Source: Biscogniauxia marginata (taxonomy: Eukaryota > Ascomycota > Sordariomycetes > Xylariales > Xylariaceae). Taken from it: a stretch of DNA of 64,000 nt. Under the pieces are notes generated by a model. That model did no database searches. It was not told where the DNA came from and saw only the letters and a program-made list of their open reading frames with translations. Position numbers and translations under genes: made by a program. Location: NCBI GenBank assembly GCA_022695795.1, contig MU404107.1, forward strand, positions 62,001 to 126,000, given 5' to 3'. This document shows positions 23,476-35,322 of the stretch, piece after piece; the stretch's first letter is position 1; each line of letters begins with the position of its first letter.

Positions 23476-24674
23476 CTACTCCCCTCGTGGCCGTTTGGCT
23501 CCGTGGGGATTCTGCCAATCCGACTGCTGGTTGCCGGCGAAAAAGCCGGCGTTGAAGGGCTGTTGTGGGAAGCCCATCATGGGCATGCCCATACCTCCCA
23601 TGCCGCCCATCATGCCATTATTCATACCACTGCCCATCCCAGGGTTCATGCCAGGATTCATACCCCCTCTGCCGCCGCGCATGCCACCTCCACGCATTCC
23701 TCCGCCCATACCACCTCCCATCATCCCACCGCGGAAACCGAAGTTACCGCCGCCGCCACCACCCATGTTGTTGAAACCGAAGTTTCCCCCTCCCATGTTG
23801 TTGTTAAATCCACCAGGCAAGTTATTATGGAAACCGCCACCCATTCCACCGCCGCCGCCGCCGCCACCGAAGTTACGGTTGAATCCCCCACGAGGTCCGT
23901 TGAAGCCACGACCTCTGAAATTGCCGCCTCCACGATCGTTGTAGCCCCCTGAACTCGACCCGCCTCGCGAGCCCGAGTCTTTGTTCGCTCGGGCCGGTGC
24001 GTCCTTGGGTAGTGTTCGGAACGGGTTGTTCGTCGGGCTAGAATATATCACGGTGTGCTTCTTTCCACCGGGTTGGTTGGGCTCGGAGCCAGCCGACTCG
24101 ATTTGGCGCTTGGCGGCCGTAGCTGCTTGTTGTGATGAAAACTCAAGATAGGCTTGGCTAAAGAACGGCGTTAGCAAGTCAACGTGACAGGATCGAGCCG
24201 CGCATTCTATATATGATGTAGCGGTGCATACCCTTTACTCTTTCCGTTCACCTTATGCTCACTAAACGTGATGTCCTTGAGCTCATCCTCGCAAGAGGCC
24301 TGTCGCACCCAACTTCGGATGTCGTCATCGTTCGTCCACCAGTGCAACTCGGAGAGTAAAAGGCAATTGGTAGCGCCGGGATCGATAGGTCTGTCGTCCG
24401 AATCACCCTTGCGCTTGACGCCTTGCTGGTATGACTGTGTTGGGGTACTGCTCTCGCGGACGTCCATGCCCTCTTGGTCCTGAGATTCATAATCCCCGTG
24501 GCTGTTAGGATGGGCACCTGCTTCAGAATTCTCTTGTTCCGGTGGGTTCGAGCCATTGGCAATAGTGATAGACGAGTTATTGTCGTAGGCTTGAGTGTTG
24601 GCGTCGTCGGTTCTCGACTCCGCGTCGGCGTTAGCATCGCCGTAGACGTCAATTTCGAAGTCCTCGTCGGCCAT
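23476..24674 (-). CDS. RRM/RGG RNA-binding protein, CFIm68 (CPSF6)-like
   Basis: Two exons, 24674-24232 and 24157-23476, giving 374 residues. Residues 1-100 are acidic and Asn/Ser-rich, beginning MADEDFEIDVYGD. An RRM follows at about 101-185 (NCLLLSELHWWTNDDDIRSWV, then KSKGQAYLEFSS); the WWTNDDD turn is typical of the RRM in cleavage factor I large subunits (CFIm68/CPSF6). From about residue 210 the protein is a Gly/Arg/Phe/Met-rich tail with RGG and GGRGG boxes and long Gly runs, expected to bind RNA and be arginine-methylated. The intron splits the RRM between RNP motifs. A role in pre-mRNA 3'-end formation or other nuclear RNA processing is inferred from the RRM type. Confidence 0.8.
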
Positions 24675-26156
24675 TTTTGGGAGACCTGGTGGTAGAATAC
24701 GTGATATTCAGAGTAGTAGTAATAAGAATCAAAGGGGAAGGTCTTATGCCTGTCAAGTGACGGTGTATTGAGAGTAGATACAAGAGGTACCTGTCGTCTT
24801 CGGGTCCATTTTATCAGTCAACCAGAAAAATACATGCCAAAGGAAAAAGAAAACGACTAGGGACCCCAAACCTAATGAAGGAGAAGAACAGACGAAAAAA
24901 AGACATGAGAGTAAAAAAAAACTTCACGGGAAGTATCAAATACGTACACTCCAAACCCGTTGACAAGATGATTCCCTCGGGAACGGTGCCTTGCGCTGTC
25001 TACCTCCTTCTCTAACGAAGCGGTCGAAAAAAAAGATGAAGTATCGAGACGAAGCTCTGTGCTTGCAATCTCGCTTCCAGTTTTTTTCTTCTTTGAAATA
25101 ATGGCGCGTATCTGGGTCTTCCTAATGTGTCCGCACCGAGGAAATACGATTTGATGTGATGGAGTTGTAAAGTACAGGCAAACTAGTAGTAGACGTCCGA
25201 AAGAGAACCCCGAACCATGTGTAGAACGTGGACGTTAGAACCCCCAACAAATCTCGACGTATGCTGCTGGTTAGCCGGAAAGCCTCTTCAAGTCAGGGCT
25301 GTCTCTCGGGACGGTGCAGAAGGGTTGATTGCTTGCTTTTGCGCGCGCGGGCTGATATTGGGTAGCTCAGGTAGGCAGAGCAGTCGACCGGCGCGAGAAT
25401 TGCTAACGGTCGAGAGTGCGAGAGACAAAGAATGGATGTTTGGTAAAAGGAATTCTAGTTGGCTTGATCGTACAGAGGTCGCCTCACCCGAAGAGTCATG
25501 ACAATAAAATGGGGGTTGAATGGTGAGAAGGGCGGCGTGCGTTTCGGACGTGGAATTTGTTGTTCAGAGCTTTGGAGGAGCCTCGGGGGAGAGCAGACGG
25601 TAAGTTGCCACTATCCGGACGGTAGGGTACCTTGCTAAAACCTTGCAGGTGGTCAAGGCTCTCAGGCGGCTTCCGTGCCTGTGCTTTTAGGGCGAACAGG
25701 GCGATGGGGCCCACTGAATAAAGGGGGTCACAGGACTTTTTCTGGGGGTTGTGGACATGATGATGACAGGGGGTTGGAAATGCTACCTCCTTATGTACAT
25801 AGATGCATAATACTTATGCATTATATTGTGCATTACGTATTCACTAATTGCAATACAGACTGTTCAATCAATGACAAGGTGCCAACTGTACCGAAGTACC
25901 TGTAGACGGCTACCTAAGCCCGCTGAAGCATAGCGCCAGTCCAGGCCAGGCCAGATTGCAGTGACAGCGAGTCCCTGGAAACTTCCAATTCAAATATCTT
26001 CTGGGAGCTGGAAATCTGTCCGCAACTTTTACTTTCGCATCGCCAACACGTCCTCTCCTTTTCTATAGCCCTTCTCCTCCTCCCTTCCGCGCTACGATAC
26101 ACCATCATCACCACCGCCACTACCTTTACCGTCACATTTGCCAGTCACCTACTACC
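24675..26156. other. intergenic: divergent promoters of the RRM/RGG gene and sss1
   Basis: No coding sequence supported. A tRNA-like D-arm string at about 25358-25378 does not extend into a tRNA. The last 100 bases before sss1 are CT-rich with CACCACCGCCAC repeats, typical of a fungal 5' leader. Confidence 0.55.
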
Positions 26157-26746
26157 ATGTCGGAGCAAATACAGGAATTCTTCGACGTCCAGAAGGACTT
26201 CATCAAGGACGGCACCCAGTTCCTGAACAGATGCACCAAGCGTAAGTAACCGAACCCAATCGATAGCCAACCCATTATGGCCACCGCGCTTCAGGAGAAA
26301 GTTGACTGACATTCTTGCTTTCTCAACAGCCGATAAGCGCGAGTTCATCCAAATCTGTAAGCTAGCACTGTCGATCCCGTCCAACCCAGACGGCGAGATA
26401 TATATATAGAGGGCGAGGCAGGCAAGAAAGCAGCTAACGTCGGGTCTACCCACTTGCAGGCAAGGCTGTCGGTGTCGGATTCATCGTCATGGGTGCGATT
26501 GGTTATTTCATCAAGCTAAGTATGTATTATCGCTGTCCTCTTTTCCTCGCGCACGCTGCTCCCGATACCTGATGCTAACATATATTGCTTCTACAGTTCA
26601 CATACCTGGTACGTTACTATTCCAGACCAAGCAACAGCCTACCTTTCGCATCTTGCAACCTAGCAGAAAGAAATCTGCTCTCGCGGGTAGTGGTATCGTA
26701 GCTGACCTTTGCCGCAGTCAATAATGTTCTTGTGGGAGGGGCCTAG
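26157..26746 (+). CDS. sss1: protein transport protein Sec61 gamma subunit
   Basis: Five exons: 26157-26241, 26330-26356 (27 nt), 26460-26519, 26597-26608 (12 nt) and 26718-26746, giving exactly 70 residues. This tail-anchored subunit clamps the two halves of the Sec61 channel in the endoplasmic reticulum membrane. The sequence matches the family along its whole length: MSEQIQEFFDVQKDF, then NRCTKPDKREF, then a single C-terminal membrane segment (VGVGFIVMGAIGYFIKL), then IHIPVNNVLVGGA. The 12-nt exon supplies the middle of LIHIPV, so it is required. All junctions are GT..AG with consistent phase. Confidence 0.96.
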
Positions 26747-27279
26747 ATGGGCAGAGGTAGGGGAAACGAGTTGAAACGGGAGCGGTTGTTCGTCTTGGGT
26801 CTGGTCGGGTATGCTGGATAAGGTACTGAAAAGGGTTAGAGACTTGTGTCCAAGGTGGAGGACGACAAAACATATCAACGGAAAAGTACCTACAGTACGG
26901 TCCGGATATCGACGCTGACATGACATGTACAAATTACTATAATACCGACGGGAGCAGGGATTGATATTCCCAAACCCATCGACACCATGGACTAGAGACT
27001 GGAAGACTGACTATGAAGCCACGAGATCATTCACGCGACTAGCAGCCATATGCGACTTGATCTAGTCCTCTGTATAATCAAAATACTAGCATTTAGGCCT
27101 GTGGTTAATGTAAACGATGGTGAATAATATTTTATCAAACGCCTTAACTCCGTCATTGTATCTTGTCTGCTCCCATCCCAGCCGAGTATGTTCATAAATT
27201 CGGCTGAAAAGAGTGTGGTGCCCTTACCAGCCATTTCATCAATCATCTCTTAAGTAGTTCAAGTAATCAAAAGTCGATC
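26747..27279. other. intergenic between convergent genes
   Basis: 3' regions of sss1 and the WD40 gene. I see no gene and no obvious structure beyond AT-rich patches around 27110-27140. Confidence 0.55.
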
Positions 27280-29491
27280 TTAAATCGAGTCGGTGTCGAC
27301 TCTGTGGTCATCTTCATCTTCGTCTTCGTCGTCCTCCGAATAGGTCTTCTGCCGGAGCTTCTCATCATAAGCCGTTCCCATGCGAGGCTCGCCCTCATCG
27401 ACGGAGGCCTCGTTATAGGAGTGCAGTGACACCGTGCCCGTTGAGTGGTCAAAGCCGTTCAAGGCAGAAGCTGGTAGTTTTTTTTTAGTAATTAGTTTCC
27501 CGCTTTTACATGGTTACTTTGCTCGAGATGAGGCCAGACTTACCTGCTATGAAAGGTGCCGTGGGATGCCAACTCGCGTCCCGGACTATCGTCGACCAAG
27601 CGGCTGGCACGCGCCCATCGTAGAAATTATCGTACGTTCCCGGTAACGACCTCGCTTGCGCCGTGGTCGTCCTGACGTCGATGATACCCGCAATCGTCGC
27701 ATCCATGTTATAGACGTACACATTCCCGTCATGAGAGCCTGAATAGACGTAGCGTGAGTTGGTGCTTCCCGGCGGTGAAAAGTGGCAGCGAATGAGAGTA
27801 CGCAACACTCTGTGACCGCGGAATGTGACTACTGAGTTGTCATCGGGATGTGGAAACCAGTCGTTGTCACTGAATCTATTCCACCGGTAGTCAAAATCGA
27901 TGTAGCGAGTATGTTTCCTCGGGTTCCTCTCTAAGAATTGTGCCGTCGTATACATCATCTTCAGATCCCAGAGCTTCATGCTCTGGTCCTTGCCGTTGCT
28001 CAGCAGATATCTACCGTCATCCTTGCTGTCTAGATACGTGAGACCCTGGATATGACCGACAAAGGCACCAGCTTCACGACCATCGCCCATACTCCGGCGG
28101 TCCCAGACCTTGATTGTGGCGTCGTCACTGCCCGAGTAGAGGATGTGCGGAGAGGACTTGTCCGCAAAGCAGACTGCGTTTACATCGTCTTCGTGTCCTT
28201 CGATCTGGTGTAAGACCCTCCGAGACTCGATATCATAGACTATTATGGAGTTTGCGTTGGTTCCTGCGACCAATTCGCGACCATCGCCCGAGAAGCGAAT
28301 CGACCAGATACCAAACGATCCACGCCAGCCTGTCCTTCGTGCTCCATGCTCTGATAGACTCAGCGTGTAAGGGTCGCCGGTATCGTTCGGGTCCGTTGGT
28401 GCTAAGCAGACATTGCTCTGTATAGACGTGTAGGCCAGCCACTTGTTGTCAGGACTTAGTGACGCATCTGTCAGTGTCCATGCGCCGAATGGGTAGGACA
28501 CCGTCTTGTAATGCCGCCAGTTGTACGGATTAGACGTATCGTACATCCGCACCTTAAAGTCTTTTACGCAGGAGTAAAAGAAGTTACCATCTGCGGAGAA
28601 CTGGCCAGAGTAGACGTTTTCATCGTAGCTGATAATCATGTCTGCTTCACTGCGAGGTATCATAGACTTGAAGGCGTCAGTCTAGAGGAAAAGAAAAGCG
28701 CTAGGGAATACAATTGCTGTCGTACCTGAGCCATTACACCTTGGTTGATTCTTTGAACCGTACTGCCCCCTATACCCAGTTCTCGATCTAAAATTCTCCG
28801 AGCTAGTTGCTTCTTTACGTTGATGGGTGTTGCGGCCTCGTTGGCGCCGAACGTTCCGGAATCCATCAGCTCCCTCCCCTTGTCGCTAGGAACCTTGGGA
28901 AATCTATTCGGGTCCGCCGTCCGCCGCCTTCGTGCTCGTTCAAAATGTAAACTCTCGTCGTCAATATCATCATGGAAGAGTATCTGGCCGAGATTGGTTC
29001 TCCGGAGATAGCCAAGAACTTGGGTTTGCGTGCGTAGTCCGCGTCCTGCGTATGCTCGAGTGTTAGCAGGGGTAGATGGACGATACGAGAGCAAGTTCGG
29101 AGACAAACTAGTAACTAGGCTGATCAGTCGCTGTTGCACAGCAGCGCTCTCTTCGTCGGTTATTTGAGAGCCATCTCCATCTTGCGCCTCGCCATCACCA
29201 CCGGCTTGGATTTCCAGGGCGAATTCGACACCGCCCTCTTCGGCATCTATAAATTTACTGCATATCAGCAATGTTCCGGCTCCCGGCCCATGTAGAAATG
29301 GCTAGCACACCGTGAAACTCGTCGTCCTCTTCAAACAAGTCATGCTCCATTTCATCCTCGTCTCCCTCATCGTCTTCGTAGTCAGAATCATTTTCATCGC
29401 CTTCATCTTCGGCTCCCTCTGCGTCGACAAAGAGATCTGAGTAGGGAGGAGCCTCTGCATCTTCAGACGTAGACCTTGATGCGCTCATCAT
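27280..29491 (-). CDS. WD40-repeat protein, DCAF11/LEC14B-like
   Basis: Four exons: 29491-29311, 29246-28726, 28681-27544 and 27470-27280, giving 676 residues (675 if the second Met is used). Residues 1-60 are very acidic (EDEGDENDSDYEDDEGDEDE). A conserved linker follows (YLRRTNLGQILFHDDID). From about residue 235 there are WD40 repeats: VYSGQFSADGNFF, WSIRFSGDGRELVAGT, DVNAVCFADKS with YSGSDDATIKVWDRR, LSNGKDQSMKLWDL, and SRYVYSGSHDGNVYVYNMD. This order matches DCAF11/LEC14B proteins, substrate receptors for CUL4-DDB1 ubiquitin ligases in animals and plants. The C-terminus is again acidic. The first intron is the least certain: I chose 29310-29247 because it alone keeps frame (phase 1) with normal splice sites. 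The substrate in fungi is unknown to me. Confidence 0.87.
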
Positions 29492-30279
29492 AGCTTCGCT
29501 GGGAGGTTTATCTTGAGTGGTCTCTGGGAGGTGCTCGCGGGGGACGGCGGAGGAGTGGGGATCACGTCGCTGTTAGACGTGGTTAAGTACTTGAATCTAC
29601 GGACCCGGAAACAAAGGATGTGTCTAGAATAGCGTGTAAGAGGTAATTACCTATCTTACAACTAGGTACCTAGAATGAGGTATGGATAAGGGGGAGTATT
29701 GTGGTATCACACGGTCGGGTTGTTTAAGAACACAGGCATGACGACACCAACATACACCTGGAATGAAAGCTTTATAAGACCGGTAATGTATCGGTGGTGG
29801 GGTTTCCGCTACTACGACCTAGTGTAACCTGCAGCTTTAAATCTTCTCATCCAATGTTCGGTGTTATGACGGACTTAGCAACGGATGTAGTAGTAGTAAG
29901 TAAGGTCAGGTACATGTACCTTATAGCACTACATAGGTACCTAATGTACCAAAGGTAAGGTAACCAATAACTTGCACGGACGATTTCGACCGTCCATGTT
30001 TTTTCTTCCGCTTTTATACACGTGAATTTATATTATATTATCACAAATATTTTATAAGCACCAATAAACCTACCCCGGTTCTGCAGGCCACTCGCATTCT
30101 TTTTCAGGTGTGCAGCTTCCTTTCTTGTGGGGAAGTTTTGGAATCGAATACTTAAGACTACGGCCACGGTTCTATCTCGCCTCGGCTTTCACCACTTCAC
30201 CTATTTTACGCAATACCTGAACGACGATGGCCTCTCAACCCCGTCATGGCATATTCAAGGAGCTATGATATCTGCAACC
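29492..30279. other. intergenic: divergent promoters (WD40 / SET genes)
   Basis: No coding region. AGGTACCTA motifs lie at about 29655-29675 and 29905-29965, including a near-palindrome GTACATGTACCTT followed by CATAGGTACCTAATGTACC. The right part is AT-rich (TATATTATATTATC at 30030). Confidence 0.55.
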
Positions 30280-31460
30280 ATGGAACCTCATGAGGAGCTG
30301 CTCGAGTGGGCTACAAGCCAGGGCGTAACGCTCGATGGTGTAGCTCCCAGACGCATCCCTGGCCGCGGCATCGGCCTCATCGCAACTCGCACAATCAAGG
30401 TATACGCATTTGTATTCCTAGCTTAGGTAGATATCCACTGACCACCGAGAAGCCGGAAGAAATCCTCCTCGAGGTCCCGTCATCTTGTCTCCGGAGCATC
30501 ACAACGGTCCCTAGATCCGTGGCCCGCAAGTTGCCGAGCTCCATCTCGGTGCACGGTCTACTCGCGGCGGATCTGGCACTAGACACTACCGCTAAGTACG
30601 ACGTCTGGAACGCGGTGTGCCCGACTCCGGAAGACTTCAGCACGATGCCGCTAGTCTGGCCGCAGGAACTACAGGACCTGCTTCCTCGGCCAGCGCGCGA
30701 GCTACTTTCCAAGCAGCAGGCCAAGTTCTGTAAGGACTGGTCGACCATAACGTCAGCGTTCCCGAACCTAGACGAAGCGCGGTACCGGTATGCGTGGATG
30801 CTAGTCAACACGCGGACGTTCTACTACCTCAACGCGCGACTGCAGAAACGTGACAAGGAGGACCACATGTGCCTGCAGCCCGTGGCAGACCTTTTTAACC
30901 ATGCCGACGAGGGGTGTCACGTATCCTTCGACGCCGAGGGCTTCTCCATCAAGGCCACCTGCGCCTACGCCGCAGGCAATGAGGTCAAGATTTGCTACGG
31001 CAGACACAGCGGAGATTTCCTTCTCGTCGAGTACGGCTTCGTCATGGACAACAACCGCTGGGACGAGGTCGCGCTAGATGATGTCGTTCTCGGGAGGTTG
31101 AACACCCGGCAGAAAGAGAGGCTAGAAGAGGCTGGGTTCCTTGGGAAGTACGTCCTCGACCGGGAGGCGGTCTGCTATAGGACGCAAGTCGCCCTAAGGC
31201 TATCGTGTTGCGGCGTGCGGGAATGGAGAAGATTTGTGGACGGGGTGGATGATGGCGAGGCTAGCCAGGGCGAAGCCGACAAGGTGCTTCTAGAGACGTT
31301 GGAGCGGATTAGAGAGCATGTCGAAGAGATTCGTGCAGAGGTCGATGGTTCGACATTTGGTGAGCCAGAGCAAAGAGGAGTCTTGAAGAAGAGATGGGAG
31401 CAGATTCGGGACCTGATTGATGCGAATATCATAAAGTTTGATGTGAGAAATGCTGCATGA
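30280..31460 (+). CDS. SET-domain lysine methyltransferase (Rubisco-LSMT/SETD3-like class)
   Basis: Two exons, 30280-30399 and 30450-31460, with a 50-nt intron, giving 376 residues. I start at MEPHEELLEWA; an in-frame ATG 15 bases upstream is possible. The split SET domain is visible: PGRGIGLIATRTIKKPEEILLEVP at the start (junction after TIK), then LQPVADLFNHADEGCHV (the NH motif for S-adenosylmethionine binding) and GNEVKICYGRHSGDFLLVEYGF (the YG..S..LL..YGF motif). A Rubs-subst-bind-like C-terminal region (VLGRLNTRQKERLEEAGFLG) follows. Such enzymes methylate non-histone proteins, for example ribosomal proteins or elongation factors in yeast. The substrate cannot be told from sequence. The junction is supported by phase and by the restored ATRTIK-EEILLEVP motif. 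Confidence 0.87.
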
Positions 31461-31760
31461 CTTACGAAGAGCTGATAGAATAGCCTTGGATATATTAAGA
31501 ACATAGAAATGAACGCTTATACCTCTTCAAGACTGTCGTGATTCGAATCTTATTACTAGACCTGGCAGGGCTAGTTGTTCGCTATCTAGTCAATGAAATG
31601 GAGAGAATCCAATGATTCGGCAAATCGAAATACATTCACGTCCAAGATCCATCCGAACGCCTCCTTATGTCTACGAGCCTGAGTATACCCACCCCCTCAG
31701 GCCATCATTGCCGTCATAATACAAATGTTTACAATCGTGATTTATACTCCTGCCGGACCT
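31461..31760. other. intergenic between convergent genes
   Basis: 300 bases between the 3' ends of the SET gene and cbp4. Nothing notable. Confidence 0.5.
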
Positions 31761-32452
31761 TCAACTGTCAGAACTCGACGAGAGGCCCGACTCTTTTCTC
31801 ATGGCTTCCTTTCTCGCCTTGGCCTCTTCCGCACTCGCAAAGTCTCGTTTGGACATCTCTTCCCGCCTCTTCCGCGCAGCTTCTTCTTGCACAACCCATA
31901 CTGAAATGTTATACAGGTTGAGTCAGCCAGAGTCGAACATACCAAACCGTACGGTACGAATACAGCATGAGAGCAACTCAAACTGTATCGTAGATAGCAC
32001 GTGAGAAGGACGAGAAAGGGGAGGGGGGAGATCTAGGGGGTTATGGGCGGACGCACTTGGCTTATCGGACTTGGAATACTCCTTCAGTTGGGTGACAAAG
32101 TCGTCAAACTCCTTCTGTCGCTCATACCTCCGCTCGAGGCTCTTCCTCTGCAGGTCCGGGTTATATTTCTTGAAGAGTTCCTCATCGGTCGGTTGCACCC
32201 ACAGCACGAATGCCGGTCCACCGATGCAGATGGCGCCGCCGCTAAAGAGTCGGGAAAGGACGCAAAAAAGACATTAGTTCCTCGCATCGTAACGCATTTT
32301 GCATTGCACCACATTGAATCGTATCGTTCCCCGAAAAAAAACTTCTAGAAGATAGATATATAGAAAAAGACAAAAATAAAAACACAGGGGGAGGGCGCTC
32401 ACGCAACAAGCATCTTGAGCCACGTCCCGAGTCTTCCTGACTTGGCTGCCAT
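31761..32452 (-). CDS. cbp4: Cbp4, cytochrome bc1 complex assembly factor
   Basis: Three exons: 32452-32403, 32241-32057 and 31900-31761, giving 124 residues. Cbp4 is an inner-membrane protein that binds newly made cytochrome b and helps build respiratory complex III. Family marks are clear: [43 protein letters not shown] (split by intron 1) with one membrane segment at about residues 15-33, then [28 protein letters not shown] and [15 protein letters not shown] (split by intron 2). The C-terminal half is a charged helix. Frame continuity and motif restoration at both junctions support the model. Confidence 0.92.
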
Positions 32453-32818
32453 TGTTGCCTCGGTATTTTATCGTGAGGTTGATGGGGGTTTTTCCCTTCG
32501 CCTTTGGAAAATGCGTGTGTATGGCCCGATGTTGTATTATCTCTTTACGTCCGGCGCGGGCGCCGTGACAAGCTTTCTGGCGTAGCTAATAAGAGTTGTC
32601 TAATTCGCTGGAGATGGGGTCCTGTCAATGACGAAAATTCAAGGTCTTCAATTACATAATCGGTGGCCCCCCACTACAGTGCAGACAGGCACCTCCCGTC
32701 CTCTCCCGTAATTCCCCCTTTGTCAAATCAGGTGGTGATTCATTAGTTGAAGCGCTATCTTTCTTCTTCTCGCAACCACCGGCCAACGACGATCTTAGGT
32801 GGTTGGTTTCTGGCTAGA

Positions 32819-33118
32819 CTACATTTTCTTGGTCTGCGACTTTTCCACTTTGGATCGCATCTGTTCGATACGGTTGGATGCTATGGAGGACAACCGTCTG
32901 AACCCTGAGAATTAAGAAACCAGGGAGTTCGTAGAGGCGGCTCGCACCGCAGCTCTATTCTTCCTGTATGGCTCGTGGGATGATATAAATAAGTACCAAG
33001 GCCAATGTAACTGCGGCCGTTCCGTAAACCGAGCGGTTAGCTCCGGCGAGAGTTGGCAGCCTCTTGTTCCAAGCTGAATGAAGCCTATTCCATTGCACGT
33101 TGACCTTGTTACATCCAT
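32819..33118 (-). other. possible small minus-strand gene, exon structure unresolved
   Basis: Two stretches look coding on the minus strand. The first, ending with TAG at 32955, reads NKRLPTLAGANRSVYGTAAV and then TLALVLIYIIPRAIQEE, a plausible single membrane segment. The second, ending with TAG at 32819, reads RRLSSIASNRIEQMRSK and then VEKSQTKKM, after a good-looking acceptor (TTCTTAATTCTCAG). I could not find a donor that joins them in phase, nor a convincing start codon for the first (an A15 tract sits just upstream). They may belong to one short gene, to two genes, or be chance. Confidence 0.25.
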
Positions 33119-33135
33119 ATTGGGCCGGCGCCAAC

Positions 33136-33150
33136 AAAAAAAAAAAAAAA
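33136..33150. repeat. A15 homopolymer
   Basis: Fifteen A in a row on the plus strand, directly upstream (on the minus strand) of the possible small gene. Confidence 0.7.
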
Positions 33151-35322
33151 GACCCCAGAGCGAAGGGGCCTTGACCCCACCCTGCTTTCTTGCCTCTTCG
33201 CAAACTGGAGCCTCGCGATACTGACTTGGGTAGCTAATGTGAAAAGTCGCTTGAAGTTCCGAGTCTTCCTATTCTACTTGATCTTATTTCCTTACGAGGA
33301 ACTACGAACATCTAAACGAAAAATATTGGCATTTTAGAATGTAAATTCGACCCCGGTTTCTAGTCCCTCTTCGCTACTAATACCTTTCTAGTCACCATCA
33401 CCTACGACCATCACCTACGGTGCTGTTTTCAATGTTTGATATTGAAACAAGGCTCGGACGGGGGTAGGGAATTAACAGACTATACTATGCTAGGTATAGT
33501 ATGAAGTACTGTCATACCTTTTTGGATCCCCTAGACCGGAGGTAACGAGGCTCTATCACTCTAACGGCGCCAAGATATTGGTTGCATCAGCCCTGGCTGA
33601 ATTTGACACAACCTAAGCAATGGTACAAACAAGTATGATCTCCTTTCTCGACATGCCACGAAGCCATTTTCATGCATTGTATCGGTGTTACGGACAACGG
33701 GTAGCATCGATGCTGTGGATCTTGGAGGACAGCCTCCCCCTGGAGCTCAGTGCTTGGTATTAGATTGTTCCCTGTCGACTCATCACCTGTTATTACGGTA
33801 GTGAGACTCAAGTGCCTACCAATCTAGATACAACATACTTTTTGTTTCTTCAGAGCATGAAATGGACCTACTATTTGTTTACAAGTACCTGCCTGGCCTG
33901 GTGTACTCCAGTAGAGTGCGAGATTTAATGCAAAGGCAAACTTGGCTACACACAACTCCATAGGCGTCTATTTATTGCAGCTTCGGAAACTACCTCGTGG
34001 TCGACTGCTGACTGCACCATATCATGGCCATGGGGTATTATTGTATTATACATAAACGAGTCATTCAGGTGCTAAAAGCTAGGTCCACATTACCCGGTGA
34101 AGGATCTTGATGGCTTTGCCCGCGTGCCGGATTGTCGCAGTCGCAATAACAACGATGGGATACGTGACTACATGTAAGTCAAACAAGTCAAATGGTCGCA
34201 TGGATTGTACTTTGTACTTCAGATACCGTGTGCACCCATTGTTCGGCTGCAGGTTGCTGTATGTTAGGTTAGGTACATACCTAAGGTACTAGTAGTGCTG
34301 GGAAAAGAAATTAGCAACGGGTAGGTAGGTACCGTTCCTGCCGAGTACTCCGTAAAATTGAGGGAAGCCTGCGCCGGGAAAGAGGGGCACCTACCTAAAA
34401 TGTATCGGTTTTAGTTACTTGGGTACTTGTACCTTTCTGACTTGCATTGTCATTTTTTGATAATTCATTCCTTCATCATCCTGGCCTCATTTCATCTTGC
34501 GACAACGCACACCTGCTCACTCTCCCATTCTCTTTTTGGCCCTCGTATATGATAACAAGGTGTTTGTATGCGCTTTGACTTGTCTTTGACCCTTTCATCA
34601 CGCACAAGTGTCGTTGCCTTTCATTCGGTGCAGTATTGATTCCTTGAGGGAATCCAACCTTTCTGTCTCTCCTTCTCTCCCTCTCTCTCCCCCGGCTAAC
34701 AACCGCCAATCACTGCCACATGAGACGTTACAGAGGCCGTACTTGACGACGCACACATTCATCCCATTCACGGCGACTGGGCATTCCGCTCCTTTATACC
34801 CAGCGCATTTCTAAGTACATACAAAGGAGACCACCCAGCTGAGGTGGATCTTGTCTTCAGATCACCAACCCGAGGGGTGCATCACTCTTCCTGCCGACTT
34901 TCATTTCACGGTATTGATTCAAATTTTCTTTCCGGCTCTTCCTCTTCCAACTGGCCGGAGCCGTGCCGTGAGCTTTTCACAACTGTTGGCCTGTCGAAAC
35001 TGGCGATCATCATCCACCCGAAACGCCCGTGTACCAACAAGAGCAATCCAGGCCCAGCTTTTGCAACCCAATTCCCGCGCACCAAGCTCTGGCACCTCCC
35101 CGGCATTCCATTTAGAACAGAGATTTTCTGACAGCCCTACCCGACTGATGGCTTGCTCGTTATTGAGCTGAACAATCTTTCGAACACACAAGGCTGCGCT
35201 GAGGGTGCAGCAATCCACTTCACCTCGTAACTGACCCGGCTGATCGCTTCATTTTGGGCGCATCATATCTACCGCCCAACATTGTAAGTCGTGAGCGCCC
35301 GCTGTTACAGTGTAGAGACGAG

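Larger units (their letters stand above)
32453..35322. other. intergenic, about 2.9 kb
   Basis: Left part: cbp4 promoter and a possible small minus-strand gene (32819-33118, separate entry). An A15 tract lies at 33136-33150. From about 33160 to 35320 I see no supported gene. There is a TACCTAAGGTACTAGTAG cluster at about 34272-34330, a CT-rich run (TCTCTCCTTCTCTCCCTCTCTCTCCC) at about 34664-34690, and probably a long leader for the Sel1-repeat gene. Confidence 0.5.

Noticed and set aside
23470..23952. 160-residue His/Thr/Ala-rich plus-strand frame
   Set aside because: Opposite-strand shadow of the Gly-rich tail of the RRM/RGG gene.
25355..25440. tRNA-like start (GGGTAGCTCAGGTAGGCAGAGCA)
   Set aside because: It resembles a D-arm, but there is no matching acceptor stem, anticodon loop or TTCGANNC T-loop at the right distance.
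33121..33150. A15 tract as the tail of a retroposed gene or LINE
   Set aside because: No reverse-transcriptase sequence, target-site duplication or processed copy of a known gene lies next to it.
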